Source: a bacterium
Lineage (GTDB): Bacteria; UBP14; UBA6098; 4484-93
Assembly: GCA_021158465.1 (NCBI GenBank)
Contig: JAGGUN010000027.1
Coordinates: 64,369-111,683 of the forward strand
Direction: 5' to 3'
DNA: 47,315 nucleotides
Under the pieces are notes generated by a model that worked only from the letters and a program-made list of their open reading frames with translations, was not told the DNA's origin and made no database searches. Shown piece by piece: positions 33,840 to 41,929 of this stretch. Both the position numbers and the translations under genes were made by a program. Positions within the stretch are counted from its first letter, which is position 1, and each line of letters begins with the position of its first letter.

Positions 33840-34618
33840 TTACTGTTCTCTACGGAGTATGGCTTACCGAGTTTGAAATCGACGAGCACAGCATCGATCG
33901 AGCCGATGACTATTTTACTCTTCATCATAACGGGTAGCTTGCGTGTATCGTCGGTGAGCCAGACCCACATTCTACCCTTCTGCTGGAATATTCCCTCTCC
34001 GACAAGGATCGGCTCCACCATAAATGTGGAAAATTTTCCCGCCGGCACCTCGACGGTATCCCTTTTATGCACCACCATAGCAAGCGGATAGTTTTTCCCA
34101 TCGGTGTGGTTCGGGATAGCGACCGTATCACCGACATCAAATTCCACCAGCCTGGCGAAATACAGAGATGATAAGACATCCTGAGTTCTCGGGGGTATCT
34201 GCATAACATATTTCTTCGTTTTGACGATATGCTCATCTTGATAGAAGGCAAACGATTTGTCAGCTTTGAACCTCCCTTCCCTGAGGTGCTTCTTGAACAA
34301 GAGAGAATATAACTCTTCTACATCCATAAACGATTCCACACGGTCCCTGACAGGAAAGAAGAGTGAGAACCCACTGTTTGTCCAGGCTTTCGATATGATG
34401 TGGTAGCAAAGCCTTCCCCGAAGCTCCACAATTCCATCGATGGAGAGGAGTGCATACCCTGCGTTGACAAATCCGTAATTGACGGCGAAGAAAAGTGATT
34501 CTCCCACTCCAAACGATTCGTTCTCCGGTGGCTCGGTTATATAGCGGATCTCAGAACTCCCTTTGCACGGTAAACAGAGAGAAAGGGCAAGGATTATAAG
34601 AGCGATTCTTCTTCCCAT
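33836..34618 (-). CDS. DUF3108 domain exported protein
   Basis: 260 aa. Signal peptide (GRRIALIILALSLCLPCKG), then SEIRYITEPPENESFGVGESLFFAVNYGFVNAGYALLSIDG, a pattern typical of DUF3108: LxFxVxYGFVxAGxAxLxI. Beta-rich throughout, ending RKLPVMMKSKIVIGSIDAVLVDFKLG, the family's C-terminal signature (lipid-binding-like barrel half). The cysteine in the signal region (C20) is not in a proper lipobox, so a lipid anchor is doubtful. Function unknown; in other bacteria the family is periplasmic and found near outer-membrane biogenesis genes. The start overlaps the end of the phosphatase gene by 25 bp, so it is translated within the pil unit. Confidence 0.85.
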   Translation of the reverse strand: MGRRIALIILALSLCLPCKGSSEIRYITEPPENESFGVGESLFFAVNYGFVNAGYALLSIDGIVELRGRLCYHIISKAWTNSGFSLFFPVRDRVESFMDVEELYSLLFKKHLREGRFKADKSFAFYQDEHIVKTKKYVMQIPPRTQDVLSSLYFARLVEFDVGDTVAIPNHTDGKNYPLAMVVHKRDTVEVPAGKFSTFMVEPILVGEGIFQQKGRMWVWLTDDTRKLPVMMKSKIVIGSIDAVLVDFKLGKPYSVENSN

Positions 34619-35082
34619 CGCTCCACCATTTCACGGATACAGGTCTCAAGTATGGTAAATGTTCTTTCGTAAGAGGAGATACCTCCCCCAAGAGGATCAT
34701 CGATATCACCCTCCACTGATGAGCAGAAATCAGTCAATAGATGCACCTTTCCCATGTACTCAGGGTAATGTGTTCTGAGCATATCGATGTGGAGCTGCTC
34801 CATCACAAGGACAATGTCAGTAGAACTGATTGCTTCCCGAGAAACCTGTTTAGAACGCTTTTTCCCAAGCTCTATTCCGTGCTCCCGGCAGACTGTTTTA
34901 GCGTTCACCGTAGCTGGAGTTCTTTTAAGGTTCACAATCCCACGCGATTCCACCTTAACATCGGCTTTCCCTCTTTTTTTCAGGATCTGCTTGAGGATAG
35001 CTTCTGCCATCGGGCTTCTGCAGGTGTTCCCGGTACAAATAAAGAGAACACGCCTAAGCTTTTTCGACCCTAACCCCTCCAA
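34594..35082 (-). CDS. Low-molecular-weight phosphatase, protein-arginine-phosphatase (YwlE)-like
   Basis: 162 aa. Active-site loop VLFICTGNTCRSPMAEA with C16 and R22; Thr20 in CTGNTCRS is the residue that in YwlE sets preference for phosphoarginine over phosphotyrosine. The general acid lies in IDDPLGGG near the C-terminus, as in YwlE (DPFGGS). Start is TTG at 35082: no ATG or GTG precedes the active site in frame, and AAGGAG lies 5 nt upstream. It overlaps tsaC by 29 bp, the usual YwlE-neighbour pairing (tsaC/ywlE adjacency is common). Substrate phosphoarginine is inferred from Thr20 only; no McsB kinase is in the window. A tyrosine-specific role cannot be excluded. Confidence 0.85.
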   Translation of the reverse strand: MEGLGSKKLRRVLFICTGNTCRSPMAEAILKQILKKRGKADVKVESRGIVNLKRTPATVNAKTVCREHGIELGKKRSKQVSREAISSTDIVLVMEQLHIDMLRTHYPEYMGKVHLLTDFCSSVEGDIDDPLGGGISSYERTFTILETCIREMVERWEEESLL

Positions 35083-35698
35083 GTAAACTCCTTAAAAATT
35101 CCAGGCTAACCTGCCCCTCACGGACAACAGCTATCCGCCTTGGGAAATCCGTTATATCAACTACAGTCGATGGAACTGCGCCTAACCTTCCTGCATCGAG
35201 CGCTATATCCACACCGGGAAATCTCGACCAGTCCACGCTATCTATAACCGTTATGGGGGGCTCTCCAGAGATATTGAAACTGGTAGAAACAAGCGGAGAG
35301 TTTATTCTCGATATAATCTGCTCTACCAGAGGCAGCTGGGAAACCCGAACACCAAGCTTTCCGGCATCGCTCAGCACAATCTGAGGAAGATCAACCGCCG
35401 GTCTCACGACAAAACTAACAGCCTTACCAGCAAGCATAGAGAGAATACCAGATAACCTTTCATAACCTTTAACAATATAAGGTAAATGCTCGAGCTTCAC
35501 AAGCAAAATAACAGGAGAGCGGCTCTTTTTTTTGATAGAGAATATACTCTCAACCGAGCATGGAAAGCTTGGAATACAACCCATCCCATATACTGTCTCT
35601 GTGGGATAGACAATTATCCCACCAGAAAGTAGACAATCTGCCACCTCTTTTAGCTGATTCTCCGTAAGGAGGGTAGCTACCTTGAGAACCTTTGTCAT
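35054..35698 (-). CDS. tsaC: L-threonylcarbamoyladenylate synthase (Sua5/YrdC/TsaC)
   Basis: 214 aa. Makes threonylcarbamoyl-AMP from threonine, bicarbonate and ATP for the t6A37 modification of tRNAs reading ANN codons. Visible motifs: GGIIVYPTETVYGMGC (the PTDTxYG-type ATP/threonine site), KKKSRSPVILLV (KxR-like basic patch), RPAVDLPQIVL, GVRVSQLP, STSFNISGEPPI. The Sua5 C-terminal domain is absent, so this is the short TsaC/YrdC form. The ATG overlaps the SPOR gene stop (ATGA). No other t6A gene (tsaB/D/E) is in the window. It is conserved and probably essential, carried within the pil unit. Confidence 0.93.
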   Translation of the reverse strand: MTKVLKVATLLTENQLKEVADCLLSGGIIVYPTETVYGMGCIPSFPCSVESIFSIKKKSRSPVILLVKLEHLPYIVKGYERLSGILSMLAGKAVSFVVRPAVDLPQIVLSDAGKLGVRVSQLPLVEQIISRINSPLVSTSFNISGEPPITVIDSVDWSRFPGVDIALDAGRLGAVPSTVVDITDFPRRIAVVREGQVSLEFLRSLLGGVRVEKA

Positions 35699-36162
35699 TG
35701 AGGAATAATTCTGTCCCTTACGATAAAGGCATCGGAGAACCCTTGGGCTTTTACCTTTTCAAGTAGTTCCATAGCCTCTTCATATGTGCGACAGTTGCCA
35801 ACACGAAGTTTGTAATGTGGCGAGGAATAGATAAGATACACCTCCTGCCCGAGCATCTGCTTCGCCTCAACCATTCTGGCTTCTGCCTCCGTCTGCTCTG
35901 TGGTTATGAGTAGCTGTACGCGCCAACCGTAGTTCTCATCCATATCTTCGACAATCTTCTCACCACCATGGCGAGCCACCGGCTTCCTCTCGGCTGGCGG
36001 CTCCTTCTGTGGAACCACAATAGCCGGCTCGTCAATTATCGACTCCGGAGAATAATCCTCCTTATCCGTCTTCTCCCTGTGCAGAGGATGCTCAAAGGCA
36101 CACCCAAGCGGAAAAAGCGCCAGAAAAAGAAAACTAAAGATATTTATCAGTACCCTCTTCAT
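35695..36162 (-). CDS. SPOR-domain lipoprotein
   Basis: 155 aa. Predicted lipoprotein: MKRVLINIFSFLFLALFPLGC, lipobox ending at C21. A low-complexity linker rich in P, E and K (about 25-75) leads to a C-terminal SPOR domain: YGWRVQLLITTEQTEAEARMVEAKQMLGQEVYLIYSSPHYKLRVGNCRTYEEAMELLEKVKAQGFSDAFIVRD. SPOR binds denuded peptidoglycan at septa and poles, so the protein should anchor at sites of wall remodelling, which may relate to the pilus passage through the wall. It overlaps the manC-like gene by 29 bp and precedes tsaC with ATGA. Confidence 0.9.
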   Translation of the reverse strand: MKRVLINIFSFLFLALFPLGCAFEHPLHREKTDKEDYSPESIIDEPAIVVPQKEPPAERKPVARHGGEKIVEDMDENYGWRVQLLITTEQTEAEARMVEAKQMLGQEVYLIYSSPHYKLRVGNCRTYEEAMELLEKVKAQGFSDAFIVRDRIIPQ

Positions 36163-37210
36163 TCTTTATCCTTTCAACATATTCACGCATCTTCCCGAGC
36201 TTCTCCCTCCCCACAATGAACGCAACATCGTCGGTATTGACCAGAAGCAGATCGTCAACACCAGCAACAACAACAAGCTTCTCTTTGTCTATATTTATTA
36301 CAGTAACATCGTTGGAATCGATGGTCAAGAAATTGCTTGAAAGCCTCTCCTTTTCTTTCTCTCCAAGCGTAGAGTACAGCCGTTCAATTGCGGCGAAGGT
36401 TCCGATATCATCCCAGTTGAATGTCCCCTTAACCACAACAACCTTATCATATCTCTCAAGGATCGCCTTATCGAACGACACCTGTCGGCAGCGACCGAAT
36501 AGCTTTTTCGCCCTACTCTCATCTTCCTCTCTTAAAGCCTGCTTGATATTCTCACACATATCTGGTTCCAGTTTCCCCAGTATATCGGCGATAAGCCTTG
36601 CCTGAAAGATAAACATCCCACTGTTCCAGAGGTACAAACCGCTCTTTATCATCTCGTCGGCACGCTTTAAGGACGGCTTCTCAACAAACTGCTCAACATC
36701 CATACAGAATCTGTCATCGAGGCGGCAGGAACCGCAGCGGATGTATCCAAACCCTGTCTCCGGGCGAGTTGGAGATATACCGACAAGTGAGATATACTCC
36801 GGGTGGGATTCAACAAAATTCACCCCTCGGGTAAGCACCTGTTGGAACTGCTCCAGCGGAGATATCTTGTGGTCAGAAGAGAGCACAACCAAAAGAGCTT
36901 CCGGGTCAGATGCGAATAATTTGAAAGCAGCATAGCAGATGGCTGGTGCGGTGTTGCGAGGAACCGGTTCTACAATGAAAAGTGAATCTCCAAGATAAGG
37001 AAGCCTCTGCTGGATCTCAGATTTCAGCTCTGAGGAAGTAACTATTCTTATCCTGTTCGGTTCAACTATACCGCCGAACCGCTCAAGTGTCTCCTCGAGC
37101 ATTGTCTTCTCCGAGCCGATCTTGAGTAGTTGCTTTGGAAAGTTCTTCCTCGATAGGGGCCACAACCTTTCACCTGCTCCACCTGCGAGAACAAGCCCGT
37201 ACCGGCTCAT
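36134..37210 (-). CDS. manC: Mannose-1-phosphate guanylyltransferase
   Basis: 358 aa nucleotidyltransferase that makes GDP-mannose from mannose-1-phosphate and GTP. The N-terminal signature is LVLAGGAGERLWPLSRKNFPKQLL, followed by VEPVPRNTAPAICYA, SSDHKI, ETGFGYIR and FVEKPSLKRADEMI, then GLYLWNSGMFIF. The length equals the single-function enzyme; the phosphomannose isomerase domain of bifunctional ManC is absent. It overlaps pilQ (ATGA), so GDP-mannose synthesis is coupled to pilus assembly expression, and it may feed the TMTC/PMT-like enzyme at the left edge (inference). Other nucleotidyltransferase substrates cannot be fully excluded. Confidence 0.88.
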   Translation of the reverse strand: MSRYGLVLAGGAGERLWPLSRKNFPKQLLKIGSEKTMLEETLERFGGIVEPNRIRIVTSSELKSEIQQRLPYLGDSLFIVEPVPRNTAPAICYAAFKLFASDPEALLVVLSSDHKISPLEQFQQVLTRGVNFVESHPEYISLVGISPTRPETGFGYIRCGSCRLDDRFCMDVEQFVEKPSLKRADEMIKSGLYLWNSGMFIFQARLIADILGKLEPDMCENIKQALREEDESRAKKLFGRCRQVSFDKAILERYDKVVVVKGTFNWDDIGTFAAIERLYSTLGEKEKERLSSNFLTIDSNDVTVINIDKEKLVVVAGVDDLLLVNTDDVAFIVGREKLGKMREYVERIKNEEGTDKYL

Positions 37211-38490
37211 TTGTCGCCCCCTTGTATCTTTAGTCTGGTTTCGGTCGCCTCCTTAACAATAGTCGGAGTAACGAAGATTATGAGGTCAGACGAGGTATTT
37301 ATCCTCCTGGTTTTTTTGAAAATCGGTCCTATAAGCGGCAGGTCTTTAAGCAACGGGACCCCAGCTTCCTCAACCTTTTCCTCCTCACCCGTCAGACCAC
37401 CGATGACGGCGGTGCCTCCATCGTCAACAATCATCTGTGTGGAGGCACTTCTTGTTAGCACGGTAACAACCCCACCTCCAGCTGCCGACGCCTCGCTTCC
37501 TGCCTCCGCTGTCCGTTCAACCGAGAGAGTGAGCATAATCCTATCCTCTGCCGTCACATGCGGTGTCACAGTGAGCCTCGTCCCTGCCCGAATAGTCTGT
37601 GTCGCACCAGAAGCACCAACCCCGCCAGGGATTGTTATCGTTATCTCCTTCCCGCTGAATATTTCCGCCTCCCTGTTGTCGAGCGTTGTTATCTCAGGAT
37701 GATCAACGATCGTCCCCTTACCAGAGGTTATCGCTGCTGCAAGCATAGCCGATAAATCGTACTCACCAGATATCGTCCCCCATGTGAATGTTCCGATAAG
37801 TTCACCCAGACCTGGCGTGAGAGAAGCGATTGTCTTTTCCTCTTCTGTCCCCGTTTTCTTCTTCGCTGACCACTGTATTCCCAACTCCCTCGTGTAATCG
37901 GCATCTATCAATACTATCTTCGCATTTATCCTTATCTGTCTTGCCTCAACATCGAGTTCGCGAATCATCTCCTCTATCACAGGGAAGTTGTCCTCTACCT
38001 CCGTTACCAGAAGCGAGTTCGTCCTTGCATCCACCTGTACCTTCCCACGCCTGGTGAGAACCGCCGATAGCGCCTCTGCCATCTCTTCGGCAGAGGCATA
38101 CTGTATCGAATATATCCTCGTCACAGGCTCTATCAAGTCAATGCGCCTTTTCTCGTATTCCCTCTTCTTTATATCCATGTCCATATACTCGCTCTCGGTC
38201 ATAACCCTTATACAGCCAGGCTCTTCTATCTTCTTGAGGTTGTATGTAGCCAGAACAATATTGAAAGCCTCCTCCCAGGTAACATCGACAAGCTCCATCG
38301 TGACCGTTCCTGTGACATTCGGGTTCAAGACGATATTCACATTTCCTTCCCTGGCAAGGAATTGGAATACTGCCTGAACTGAAGCTCCCTGAAATACTAT
38401 ATGCTCAAACCTCTTCTGCACCTGGGAAACACCAGAGAGGGCAAAAACAAAGAGAAGCAAAAAACATAGCATCCAAAACCTTTTCATCAT
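37207..38490 (-). CDS. pilQ: Type IV pilus secretin PilQ (short form, no AMIN domain)
   Basis: 427 aa outer-membrane channel for the pilus. Signal peptide (FWMLCFLLLFVFALSG), a STN/N0 domain (about 25-90: FEHIVFQGASVQAVFQFLAREGNVNIVLNPNVTGTVTMELVDVTWEEAFNIVL), a secretin N domain (about 118-190: TRIYSIQYASAEEMAEALSAVL), then the beta-barrel secretin domain (about 190-415) with VEARQIRINAKIVLIDADYTRELGIQW, VDHPEITTLDNREAEIFSGKEI, GTRLTVTPHV, IVDDGGTAVIGGL and VPLLKDLPLIGPIFK. It lacks the AMIN domains normally found at the start of PilQ, making it much shorter than PilQ of Pseudomonas. That domain is instead on the neighbouring PilP-like protein. Start overlaps the stop of that gene (ATGA). 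Confidence 0.93.
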   Translation of the reverse strand: MMKRFWMLCFLLLFVFALSGVSQVQKRFEHIVFQGASVQAVFQFLAREGNVNIVLNPNVTGTVTMELVDVTWEEAFNIVLATYNLKKIEEPGCIRVMTESEYMDMDIKKREYEKRRIDLIEPVTRIYSIQYASAEEMAEALSAVLTRRGKVQVDARTNSLLVTEVEDNFPVIEEMIRELDVEARQIRINAKIVLIDADYTRELGIQWSAKKKTGTEEEKTIASLTPGLGELIGTFTWGTISGEYDLSAMLAAAITSGKGTIVDHPEITTLDNREAEIFSGKEITITIPGGVGASGATQTIRAGTRLTVTPHVTAEDRIMLTLSVERTAEAGSEASAAGGGVVTVLTRSASTQMIVDDGGTAVIGGLTGEEEKVEEAGVPLLKDLPLIGPIFKKTRRINTSSDLIIFVTPTIVKEATETRLKIQGGDK

Positions 38491-39365
38491 CTCTCCTTGG
38501 GAAGGCTAATCTTTACCCTTCTCACTATTCCAAACTCTTCCAGCGTGACATAAACCGTGGTGGAATCTATCTTCTCAACCCGACCGTTCAACACCTTGCT
38601 ACCCTTTCTTAACAGATAGCCAAACCCTTTCTCATCCTCGCTCAGGGCAGCATAACCGTCCTTGTCTCTTATTATCCCCACAAGCTTGAGACGCTCAACA
38701 TTTGGGGCTTTCTCTCTTCCAATGACCATCTGTTCCGTCGGGAGAACTACCAGCGCAGGGTCCCTGAGCCCGCGAGCATTGTAGACAATTTTCTTTCGAA
38801 TATACTTTATCGTATCGCCCACCCCGATCCTGCCAGTATCCAACACAGCAACTGATTCAGGCACAATAGGAGTCACCTTTACCGTTCCTATAACCGCCTC
38901 CCTGGGCGGCGGGAGAGGAGAAGGCGGAACCTTAGGAATAGCCTTTTTCCTCGCTACATACCTTTCCATCGACGGATACCCAGAGGCGATTATCCTGACA
39001 AACACCACGCTATCCTTCGGGAAGATATTATACTTAATCTTTTCCTTCTCCACTTCAACTACAACCCTTGTAATAGGCACAGGCTTTGTCTGAAACTGGC
39101 TTGTTCTTATGACCTTCACAACGCCCGCAGGCAGGTCATCAAAAACCTTCGACGGAAGATTGTGATATGCGTCAAATATATCCACAACAAGCCTTCTGGT
39201 ACCAGAAAGGAACGCATGCTTTTCGGTTACCTTCCCTGTGGATACAACCTTAACAACGGTGGTATCCCCTGCCTTTTCCATCTCCAAAGAGCTGACATAG
39301 ACAGGAGCAGCCCGAAGAGAGAAAACCAACAGCAGTGTCATAACTGTGCATATAACGCCTCTCAT
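38487..39365 (-). CDS. pilP: AMIN-domain/PilP-like pilus assembly protein (fusion)
   Basis: 292 aa. Signal peptide MRGVICTVMTLLLVFSLRAAP without a lipobox, so probably not a lipoprotein although PilP normally is. The N-terminal half is an AMIN domain: YVSSLEMEKAGDTTVVKVVSTGKVTEKHAFLSGTRRLVVDIFDAYHNLP, VIRTSQFQTKPVPITRVVVEVE. A proline-rich linker (about 145-165) follows, then the PilP part: RDPALVVLPTEQ, VERLKLVGIIRDKDGYAALSEDEKGFGYLLRKGSKVLNGRVEKIDSTTVYVTLEE. AMIN normally belongs to PilQ, where it contacts peptidoglycan; here it sits on the PilP equivalent. Order in the unit matches pilM-N-O-P-Q. Overlaps pilO and pilQ by 4 bp each. Confidence 0.88.
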   Translation of the reverse strand: MRGVICTVMTLLLVFSLRAAPVYVSSLEMEKAGDTTVVKVVSTGKVTEKHAFLSGTRRLVVDIFDAYHNLPSKVFDDLPAGVVKVIRTSQFQTKPVPITRVVVEVEKEKIKYNIFPKDSVVFVRIIASGYPSMERYVARKKAIPKVPPSPLPPPREAVIGTVKVTPIVPESVAVLDTGRIGVGDTIKYIRKKIVYNARGLRDPALVVLPTEQMVIGREKAPNVERLKLVGIIRDKDGYAALSEDEKGFGYLLRKGSKVLNGRVEKIDSTTVYVTLEEFGIVRRVKISLPKER

Positions 39366-39958
39366 TCCGGTAACTCCTCGAGATGTGGTGGCAGCATCCT
39401 TTGGGATTCGGTGATATTGTATGTGTAGAGCGTAAGGTCAACATTTATCGACAGGTCCTCGGTAGCAGAGGGGATAGCGGTTATATTCATTCCACCCGCA
39501 TTCACAATAAACGGGAAGTTTGCAACATCTGCCAGAAAACCGCCAAGCCCGTGATATGTAGTTGAAATCTTCAACGAATAAGGGCTAACAAAGTAAAAAT
39601 CAACTTGCTTTGTCGGTTCAGGAGTCAAGGACGATAGGTAGACCATATTGTTTTTCGCCGCGACATAGAAATGGTTCAGGAAGTCAGGGACACTTCTGGT
39701 CAACGGCAGAAGGCTCTCGAGTGCCCGATACTTATAGTAGGAAGCCATAACCTCCCGTTTCAACTCTTCATAGGTTTCTACCTTTAACTTTGCCTCGTGG
39801 ATCTTGAGCCTTAAATCCTCCAGCTGGTTCTCCTTTCTTTTTATCTCCTCCAGTTTCGGAGAATACATCCTAAAATACCATATAGCAGTGACAAGAACGA
39901 TCAAAACCCCAACAACCACATACCGCTGAACCCTGGGGTCGGTTAGAGAGGCGGCCAT
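39362..39958 (-). CDS. pilO: Type IV pilus inner-membrane protein PilO
   Basis: 198 aa bitopic protein. A short cytoplasmic start, one membrane segment (YVVVGVLIVLVTAIWYF, about 13-29), a periplasmic coiled coil (KLEEIKRKENQLEDLRLKIHEAKLKVETYEELKREV) and a ferredoxin-like domain ending with ITAIPSATEDLSINVDLTLYTYNI. This is the usual PilO architecture; PilO pairs with PilN to form the alignment complex. It starts 1 bp after the pilN stop and overlaps the PilP-like gene by ATGA. Sequence identity of such proteins is low, so the name rests on topology and gene order. Confidence 0.88.
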   Translation of the reverse strand: MAASLTDPRVQRYVVVGVLIVLVTAIWYFRMYSPKLEEIKRKENQLEDLRLKIHEAKLKVETYEELKREVMASYYKYRALESLLPLTRSVPDFLNHFYVAAKNNMVYLSSLTPEPTKQVDFYFVSPYSLKISTTYHGLGGFLADVANFPFIVNAGGMNITAIPSATEDLSINVDLTLYTYNITESQRMLPPHLEELPE

Positions 39959-39959
39959 A

Positions 39960-40676
39960 TTATCTAAGCCCCTCCATCATCCTTCTGGCTCTCTCCTTAT
40001 CAACACCGAGAGCCTCTTTCCCCTTCTTGATAAGCATCTTACCAGCAGGAACACCAGGACGCCTCTCTCTCTTGGGCTTAAACTCCTCAGGAATGGAGAA
40101 CTCACCAGCCTCAGTAATCCCCGCCTCCTTGATGAGGTCAAAGTCAAATTTATATGAGAACGTCTTCGGACTGCTTCCTGCCTCCTCACGAATGAAACTC
40201 AAGCTAACATTCCGCAGTATCGGAGAGGATATCAGCCTCTTCATAAAAACCTCTATGTTCTTCAAAGAATACCCTTTCCCCGAGAGCGAGATATGCCCAT
40301 CCTCAGATATGGAAATATTTGTCAACCAAGAATAATCTGGAAGAAGAGTGGCTATCTCTTCCAGAATCTTCACCTGAATTGCTCTGGTCGCCTCTAACAT
40401 CTGAATTGCTTTCATCTTGGAGCTTATCTCATCCTTTATCTGCTGTATTTTCTGAATGGCTGCAACCTTCTTCTCCAGCTTCTCCATCTGCCTTTGGGCT
40501 ACTAACAGCTCTCTATCCAAAGATTCAATGCGAGCGTTCTGCGAGGCGTTCGTAAAATAAAAAAAACCTATCAGAATAAAAAGAGCAAGCAACTCATATA
40601 TAAGGATTCTGTCGGGTCCTCTTCTTACTCGCCTGATCCGCCTGAGTTCCGTGGGTAAGAGGTTTATCTTGAGCAT
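39960..40676 (-). CDS. pilN: Type IV pilus inner-membrane protein PilN
   Basis: 238 aa. The N-terminus MLKINLLPTELRR carries the conserved INLLP motif that docks into PilM. A single membrane segment (about 24-42: DRILIYELLALFILIGFFYFT) leads into a periplasmic coiled coil (ESLDRELLVAQRQMEKLEKKVAAIQKI) and a ferredoxin-like domain (WLTNISISEDGHISLSGKGYS, SPILRNVSLSFIREE). A basic, extra C-terminal tail of about 50 residues (IPEEFKPKRERRPGVPAGKMLIKKGKEALGVDKERARRMM) is unusual for PilN and would be periplasmic. It lies 6 bp behind pilM. Confidence 0.9.
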   Translation of the reverse strand: MLKINLLPTELRRIRRVRRGPDRILIYELLALFILIGFFYFTNASQNARIESLDRELLVAQRQMEKLEKKVAAIQKIQQIKDEISSKMKAIQMLEATRAIQVKILEEIATLLPDYSWLTNISISEDGHISLSGKGYSLKNIEVFMKRLISSPILRNVSLSFIREEAGSSPKTFSYKFDFDLIKEAGITEAGEFSIPEEFKPKRERRPGVPAGKMLIKKGKEALGVDKERARRMMEGLR

Positions 40677-40682
40677 CTTACC

Positions 40683-41750
40683 TTATCCTTGCCTGAGAGC
40701 CAATCCCGTGGCGATAGCATAGAGAGGAGCAACCTCGTCTTTCTTCTTTTCCCCAAAGAAGAACGGCTCGCAGATAATCTTCTGAAAAGGGTCCAAGATC
40801 TCCACCTCGGTAGGGAGCTTTTCCTTCATCGCCTCCATAAAGAACGGTATAAGTGAGCCTCCCCCAGAGAAGTAATATTTATCAACACCTCTACCTTCAA
40901 GGCTCTTCTCAAGAAAGCTATACACCATATCAAGCCCGACCTTCACATCATCCGAGGCGATGAATATCGCTCCTCTAAGCGATGTCTCGTCCAACCAGCC
41001 GGTCTCACCAGAGATTATCCTCGAAACCTCCTCATTCGAGAGGCGCAGTTCAGACTGAATCCTGCTCCAGATGTCCTTCGCACCCATAGAGATGTCCCTG
41101 ACAGTAAAAAGCTTCTGGTCAACTATGATAGCTATATTGGTCAGCTCATACCCAACATTCACAAGAAAATATATCCCCTTCTCAGGAACCTCATAGTTGT
41201 AAGTGAATACATTGTAAAGGGCAAAATAATCTACATCGATGATAATAGGAGTAAGCCCGGCACCATCCAACAGGTCAACATAACTTTCCACATAATCACC
41301 CTTGGCAGCAGTCAAAAGAATCCTTAACCTTCTTCCTTCATCTATCTCCTCCAGAACCTCATAACTCAGCGAAACCCCATCAGTTCCTGTCGGGATGTGA
41401 GATTCTGCCTCGGTTAGCACAAGCTCATCCAGCTTTACCTTCCCCTTTGGACGTGTCACCATGAAGATGTCCGTCATAACCTTATGCCCAGAAATCGAGG
41501 CAATCACCTCAGTTATCTCCGGGTCAACAGCGTCAACCAGCTCCTGAATAACCCCTATAAGTACCTCCCGTTCCCTTATCTCTTTGTCAGATATCGATCT
41601 GGACGGGTAGCGACGAACCGCAAGCCCCTCAACCGTCGGCTCACCTTTGGGAGGAAACTCAATCTTGACAAGCTTTGAAGAAAAACTGCCGATGTCAATA
41701 CCAACAGAGGTAACCATCTTCTTTCCGAATATCGAATCGAAAAGCCCCAT
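40683..41750 (-). CDS. pilM: Type IV pilus assembly ATPase-like protein PilM
   Basis: 355 aa cytoplasmic actin-like protein. TSVGIDIGSFSSKLVKIE near the start is the nucleotide-binding phosphate-1 loop, followed by the SHIPTGTDGVSLSYEVLEE and YFALYNVFTYNYE segments; YYFSGGGSLIPFFMEAM is the adenosine motif of the ASKHA fold. It binds the INLLP end of PilN. First gene of the pil unit, with a consensus-like promoter upstream and a CGGGAG ribosome site. Short for FtsA, exact for PilM. Confidence 0.93.
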   Translation of the reverse strand: MGLFDSIFGKKMVTSVGIDIGSFSSKLVKIEFPPKGEPTVEGLAVRRYPSRSISDKEIREREVLIGVIQELVDAVDPEITEVIASISGHKVMTDIFMVTRPKGKVKLDELVLTEAESHIPTGTDGVSLSYEVLEEIDEGRRLRILLTAAKGDYVESYVDLLDGAGLTPIIIDVDYFALYNVFTYNYEVPEKGIYFLVNVGYELTNIAIIVDQKLFTVRDISMGAKDIWSRIQSELRLSNEEVSRIISGETGWLDETSLRGAIFIASDDVKVGLDMVYSFLEKSLEGRGVDKYYFSGGGSLIPFFMEAMKEKLPTEVEILDPFQKIICEPFFFGEKKKDEVAPLYAIATGLALRQG

Positions 41751-41784
41751 CTTTCTCCCGTAATAGTTTATTTTTTCTGAAGAT

Positions 41785-41813
41785 AGTATATATTATCTTA
41801 ACTAAGTTGTCAA
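41785..41813 (-). promoter_or_regulatory. Predicted sigma-70 promoter of the pilMNOPQ unit
   Basis: Minus strand TTGACA (41808-41813), 17-bp spacer, TATACT (41785-41790). Start would be near 41778, about 28 nt before the ATG. It is a strong sigma-70-type site, so the assembly genes are probably not sigma-54 controlled, unlike the major pilin. It serves the whole unit down to DUF3800 because no terminator is seen in between. Confidence 0.75.
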
Positions 41814-41869
41814 GCTAAAAATAAAAGTTCCAAAGCAAACCTAAAATACCACATAGGAAAAAATAACAT

Positions 41870-41897
41870 TTGACTTTTCACTTACGGGGGTTAACTT
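41870..41897 (+). promoter_or_regulatory. Possible sigma-70 promoter of the DUF4388 gene
   Basis: TTGACT (41870-41875) with either TTAACT at 15 bp or TAACTT at 16 bp spacing (41891-41897). The -10 box is poor. Same TTGACT...GGTTAACTTT word arrangement as before polX, which gives some support. Confidence 0.35.
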
Positions 41898-41929
41898 TCC
41901 TGTGAGGTTTAATCTGGAAAGGAGAGAGT

